A stretch of 6,564 nt of DNA, taken from assembly GCA_026014605.1 (NCBI GenBank), contig JAOZIC010000135.1, forward strand, positions 1-6,564, given 5' to 3'. The position numbers were made by a program, and so were the translations under genes. The notes under the pieces are model-generated. The model worked only from the letters and a program-made list of their open reading frames with translations, had not been told where the DNA came from and did not search any database. This document shows, in pieces, positions 5,473 through 6,564 of this stretch (position 1 is its first letter; each line of letters opens with the position of its first letter). The stretch is from Candidatus Bathyarchaeota archaeon (GTDB lineage Archaea; Thermoproteota; Bathyarchaeia; Bathyarchaeales; Bathyarchaeaceae).

Positions 5473-5670
5473 ATGCCCAAAAAAGAAGCTAAAGAAAAAA
5501 CAGGCAGAAAACGTTCAGGAACCGCTTCCTACTACAAAATTGAAGGCAACGAAGTAACACGAAACCGCCCCAGTTGTGAACGTTGCGGACCTGGATACTT
5601 TATGGCTGACCACGGCAACCGATACACATGCGGTCACTGTGGTTTAACTCGTTACAAGCAACAGTCCTAA
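5473..5670 (+). CDS. rps27ae: Small-subunit ribosomal protein S27ae
   Basis: A 65-aa zinc-binding ribosomal protein of the archaeal/eukaryotic type; the eukaryotic form is fused to ubiquitin, but no fusion is present here. The zinc ribbon has Cys35, Cys38, Cys53 and Cys56 (CERCGPGYFMADH then YTCGHCGLTRY). The N-terminal 30 residues are rich in Lys and Arg. The ATG comes 2 nt after the S24e stop, with GGAGG at 5458-5462 lying inside the S24e acidic-tail codons, so the pair is translationally coupled. The stop is followed at once by a strong inverted repeat, marking the end of the operon. The Kae1/Bud32 gene often found next in other archaea is not here. Confidence 0.96.
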   Translation: MPKKEAKEKTGRKRSGTASYYKIEGNEVTRNRPSCERCGPGYFMADHGNRYTCGHCGLTRYKQQS

Positions 5671-5703
5671 CTTAGCCAAGTTTTATATCAAACTTGGACT
5701 AAG
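5671..5703 (+). repeat. Long inverted repeat after rps27ae, bracketing a TATA box
   Basis: The left arm CTTAGCCAAGTTT (5671-5683) pairs with the right arm AAACTTGGACTAAG (5690-5703) in 13 of 13 bases, with a single bulged A at 5698. The loop is 6 nt (TATATC). It begins on the base after the S27ae stop codon. As RNA it would be a stable stem-loop at the 3' end of the ribosomal operon. As DNA it frames the TATA box of the next gene. It could be a terminator, an mRNA 3'-end stabiliser or an operator. Confidence 0.6.
5681..5688 (+). promoter_or_regulatory. TATA box of the 140-aa unknown gene
   Basis: TTTTATAT is a good archaeal TATA element. A start about 25 nt downstream (near 5710) would give a short leader of about 10-15 nt before the ATG at 5724. 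It lies within the inner arm and loop of the inverted repeat 5671-5703, so protein binding to the repeat would block TBP. Confidence 0.55.
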
Positions 5704-5723
5704 CCTTCTTTGAGTTGCCTAGA

Positions 5724-6146
5724 ATGGTTAATGTACGCGTTTTAGTCAAGAGTATATCTGCTGAAAATTTTTGGGACCCAACAAAGCCCATTCCTCCGAT
5801 AAAGATAGCAACCAACCTTAATGTTGTTGGTGTCAACAAAAAAGACGAGAACATGTTAGATGTTCCTTTTGTTTTCACGATTAACTACAACCCTGCTGTG
5901 GCTCAAATCAGCTTGAAAGGAACCAGCCACGTAACTGGAACACCAGAAGAGCTTGAAACCATTCTAAAAGAGCACAAAGACAAAAAACCGCCTCCACCCG
6001 TGATTTTGCAGTCTATTTCTAATGTTGTGTTCTTGGAAACTATCCTTGTTTGTCGAACAATCAATATCCCGCCTCCTATTCCGTTGCCGAAGATTCAGGG
6101 TCCGGGCGACAAAAAGAAACGTGCTGAACCAACGTACAGAGCCTAG
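5724..6146 (+). CDS. Conserved-looking protein of unknown function, possibly SecB-like fold
   Basis: I do not recognise this 140-aa protein with certainty. ATG at 5724 is preferred over an in-frame TTG at 5715, since it begins MVNVRVLVKSISAENF, is ATG, and is better placed after the TATA box. The body is predicted as alternating beta strands (IKIATNLNVVGV 26-37; VPFVFTINYNP 47-57; AQISLKGTSHVTG 60-72). A charged helix comes next (TPEELETILKEHKDK 73-87), then PPPPVILQSISNVVFLETIL (89-108), and a proline-rich end (NIPPPIPLP 114-122) before a basic tail. Strands followed by PxIL, a helix and a Pro-rich segment resemble the arrangement of SecB-type chaperones. That is only a pattern match. There are no cysteine pairs, signal peptide or membrane segment, so it is probably cytosolic. 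It has its own promoter and is followed by strong T-tract terminators, so it looks monocistronic. Confidence 0.85.
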   Translation: MVNVRVLVKSISAENFWDPTKPIPPIKIATNLNVVGVNKKDENMLDVPFVFTINYNPAVAQISLKGTSHVTGTPEELETILKEHKDKKPPPPVILQSISNVVFLETILVCRTINIPPPIPLPKIQGPGDKKKRAEPTYRA

Positions 6147-6158
6147 GCTCTAACACTA

Positions 6159-6193
6159 TTTTTTGTATTTTTTTTAATTTTTGAGATTTTTTT
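6159..6193 (+). terminator. Multiple T-tract terminator after the 140-aa gene
   Basis: Four T runs of 6, 8, 5 and 7 bases (6159-6164, 6168-6175, 6178-6182, 6187-6193) start 12 nt after the stop codon. This is a typical strong intrinsic terminator for archaeal RNA polymerase and needs no stem. It separates the 140-aa gene from the YgbA-family gene. Confidence 0.8.
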
Positions 6194-6230
6194 CTTCATG
6201 TGTTTGCTGATTGTGTGTTTGACCAAATGG

Positions 6231-6268
6231 TTTAAATCAACGATAATACATATGAAGAATATTTCATA
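6231..6268 (+). promoter_or_regulatory. Putative promoter and dyad upstream of the YgbA-family gene
   Basis: TTTAAAT at 6231-6237 can act as a TATA box, putting the transcript start near 6260. An 18-bp dyad at 6251-6268 has arms TATGAA and TTCATA around a 6-nt spacer, over the expected start site where a repressor would act. The remaining intergenic sequence from 6194 to 6316 is AT-rich and shows no RNA gene that I can recognise. Confidence 0.35.
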
Positions 6269-6316
6269 GTAATGTTTGGCTATTGAAAAAAGTGTTTTCA
6301 TGAAGGGAACCGATAA

Positions 6317-6564
6317 ATGGCTACTCAGCATCCACGAATAACAAGGGAGAAAAAGACCATAAACAATATGGTTCACGTTTACTGCAAAGGCAAGCATGGC
6401 ACTAACGGTCAGTTATGTGACGAATGCACCGAGTTTTTATCATACGCTTACACGCGTTTGGATAAGTGTCCTTTTCAAGAAGAAAAATCTACTTGCGGTA
6501 AATGTTTGGTGCATTGTTATCAACCGCAAATGAGAGAAAAAGCAAAGAAAATCATGCGGTATTC
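6317..6564 (+). CDS. YgbA-family protein (nitrous oxide-stimulated promoter family), 3' truncated
   Basis: The first 82 codons of a gene that runs off the window end. The pattern matches the YgbA_NO family: TREKKTINNMVHVYCKGKH, then LCDEC (Cys34, Cys37), YAYTRLDKCPFQEEKSTCGKC (Cys51, Cys60, Cys63), HCYQPQMRE (Cys67) and IMRYS, where the family normally continues with GPRM. With Cys23 there are seven cysteines and several histidines, suggesting a metal or iron-sulfur site. In Escherichia coli ygbA is controlled by the nitric-oxide sensor NsrR and aids recovery from nitrosative stress; its biochemical role is not settled as far as I know. The ATG at 6317 has AAGGGA at 6303-6308 about 8 nt upstream. 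An ATG at 6300 is out of frame and soon meets a stop. Probably about 20-30 residues are missing. Confidence 0.9.
   Translation, partial: MATQHPRITREKKTINNMVHVYCKGKHGTNGQLCDECTEFLSYAYTRLDKCPFQEEKSTCGKCLVHCYQPQMREKAKKIMRY

Noticed and set aside
6143..6397. 84-codon - strand frame over the terminator and the YgbA start
   Set aside because: It consists largely of Lys/Ile runs from the T-tracts and overlaps the conserved YgbA N-terminus; no function or start signal is seen.
1..6564. CRISPR arrays, tRNA or rRNA genes, insertion sequences
   Set aside because: No regularly spaced repeats, no tRNA-like cloverleaf in the intergenic regions, and no transposase motifs or terminal repeats were found by reading.

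Overview
The window is archaeal chromosome. It holds the conserved information-processing block aIF2-gamma, a FCF1-type PIN nuclease, RNA polymerase subunit Rpo7 (RpoE), Spt4, GTP-dependent dephospho-CoA kinase (DUF359), ribosomal protein S24e and ribosomal protein S27ae. The archaeal S24e/S27ae proteins, an AGGTGA ribosome-binding site, TATA-type promoters and T-tract terminators all agree with this. The moderate GC content and the winged-helix/one-TM protein remind me of Bathyarchaeia or a related TACK-group lineage. That placement is an inference; the sequence alone does not prove it.

Layout. 11-1294 (+) is aIF2-gamma. 1300-1782 (-) is a small PD-(D/E)XK nuclease-like gene, tail-to-tail with aIF2-gamma. 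1783-1906 is a divergent promoter region carrying a 24-bp imperfect palindrome. 1907-3217 (+) is a winged-helix DNA-binding protein with one membrane segment and a large outer domain. 3223-3654 (+) is the PIN nuclease, 5 nt behind it. 3655-3759 holds a strong TATA box, a 5'-leader hairpin and a consensus ribosome-binding site. They precede the operon rpoE - spt4 - DPCK - rps24e - rps27ae (3760-5670). 5671-5723 holds a long inverted repeat that brackets a TATA box. 5724-6146 (+) is a 140-aa protein of unknown function with a possible SecB-like pattern. 6147-6316 holds T-tract terminators and a promoter. 6317 to the window end is a 3'-truncated gene of the YgbA ('nitrous oxide-stimulated promoter') family.

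How the genes fit together. The core is translation initiation (aIF2-gamma), transcription (Rpo7, Spt4), ribosome components (S24e, S27ae), probable rRNA maturation (PIN/FCF1) and the last step of CoA synthesis. Two accessory genes, the nuclease-like gene and the membrane winged-helix protein, sit between aIF2-gamma and the PIN gene. In many archaea that interval is short or empty, so it looks like an insertion site.

Most notable points: the inserted nuclease/regulator pair with its palindrome; the DPCK gene, whose family-like N-terminus has no ATG, GTG or TTG start and seems to begin at ATA or ATC; the TATA-bracketing hairpin after rps27ae; the unassigned 140-aa gene; and a YgbA-family gene in an archaeon. 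No complete new multi-gene system could be demonstrated here.
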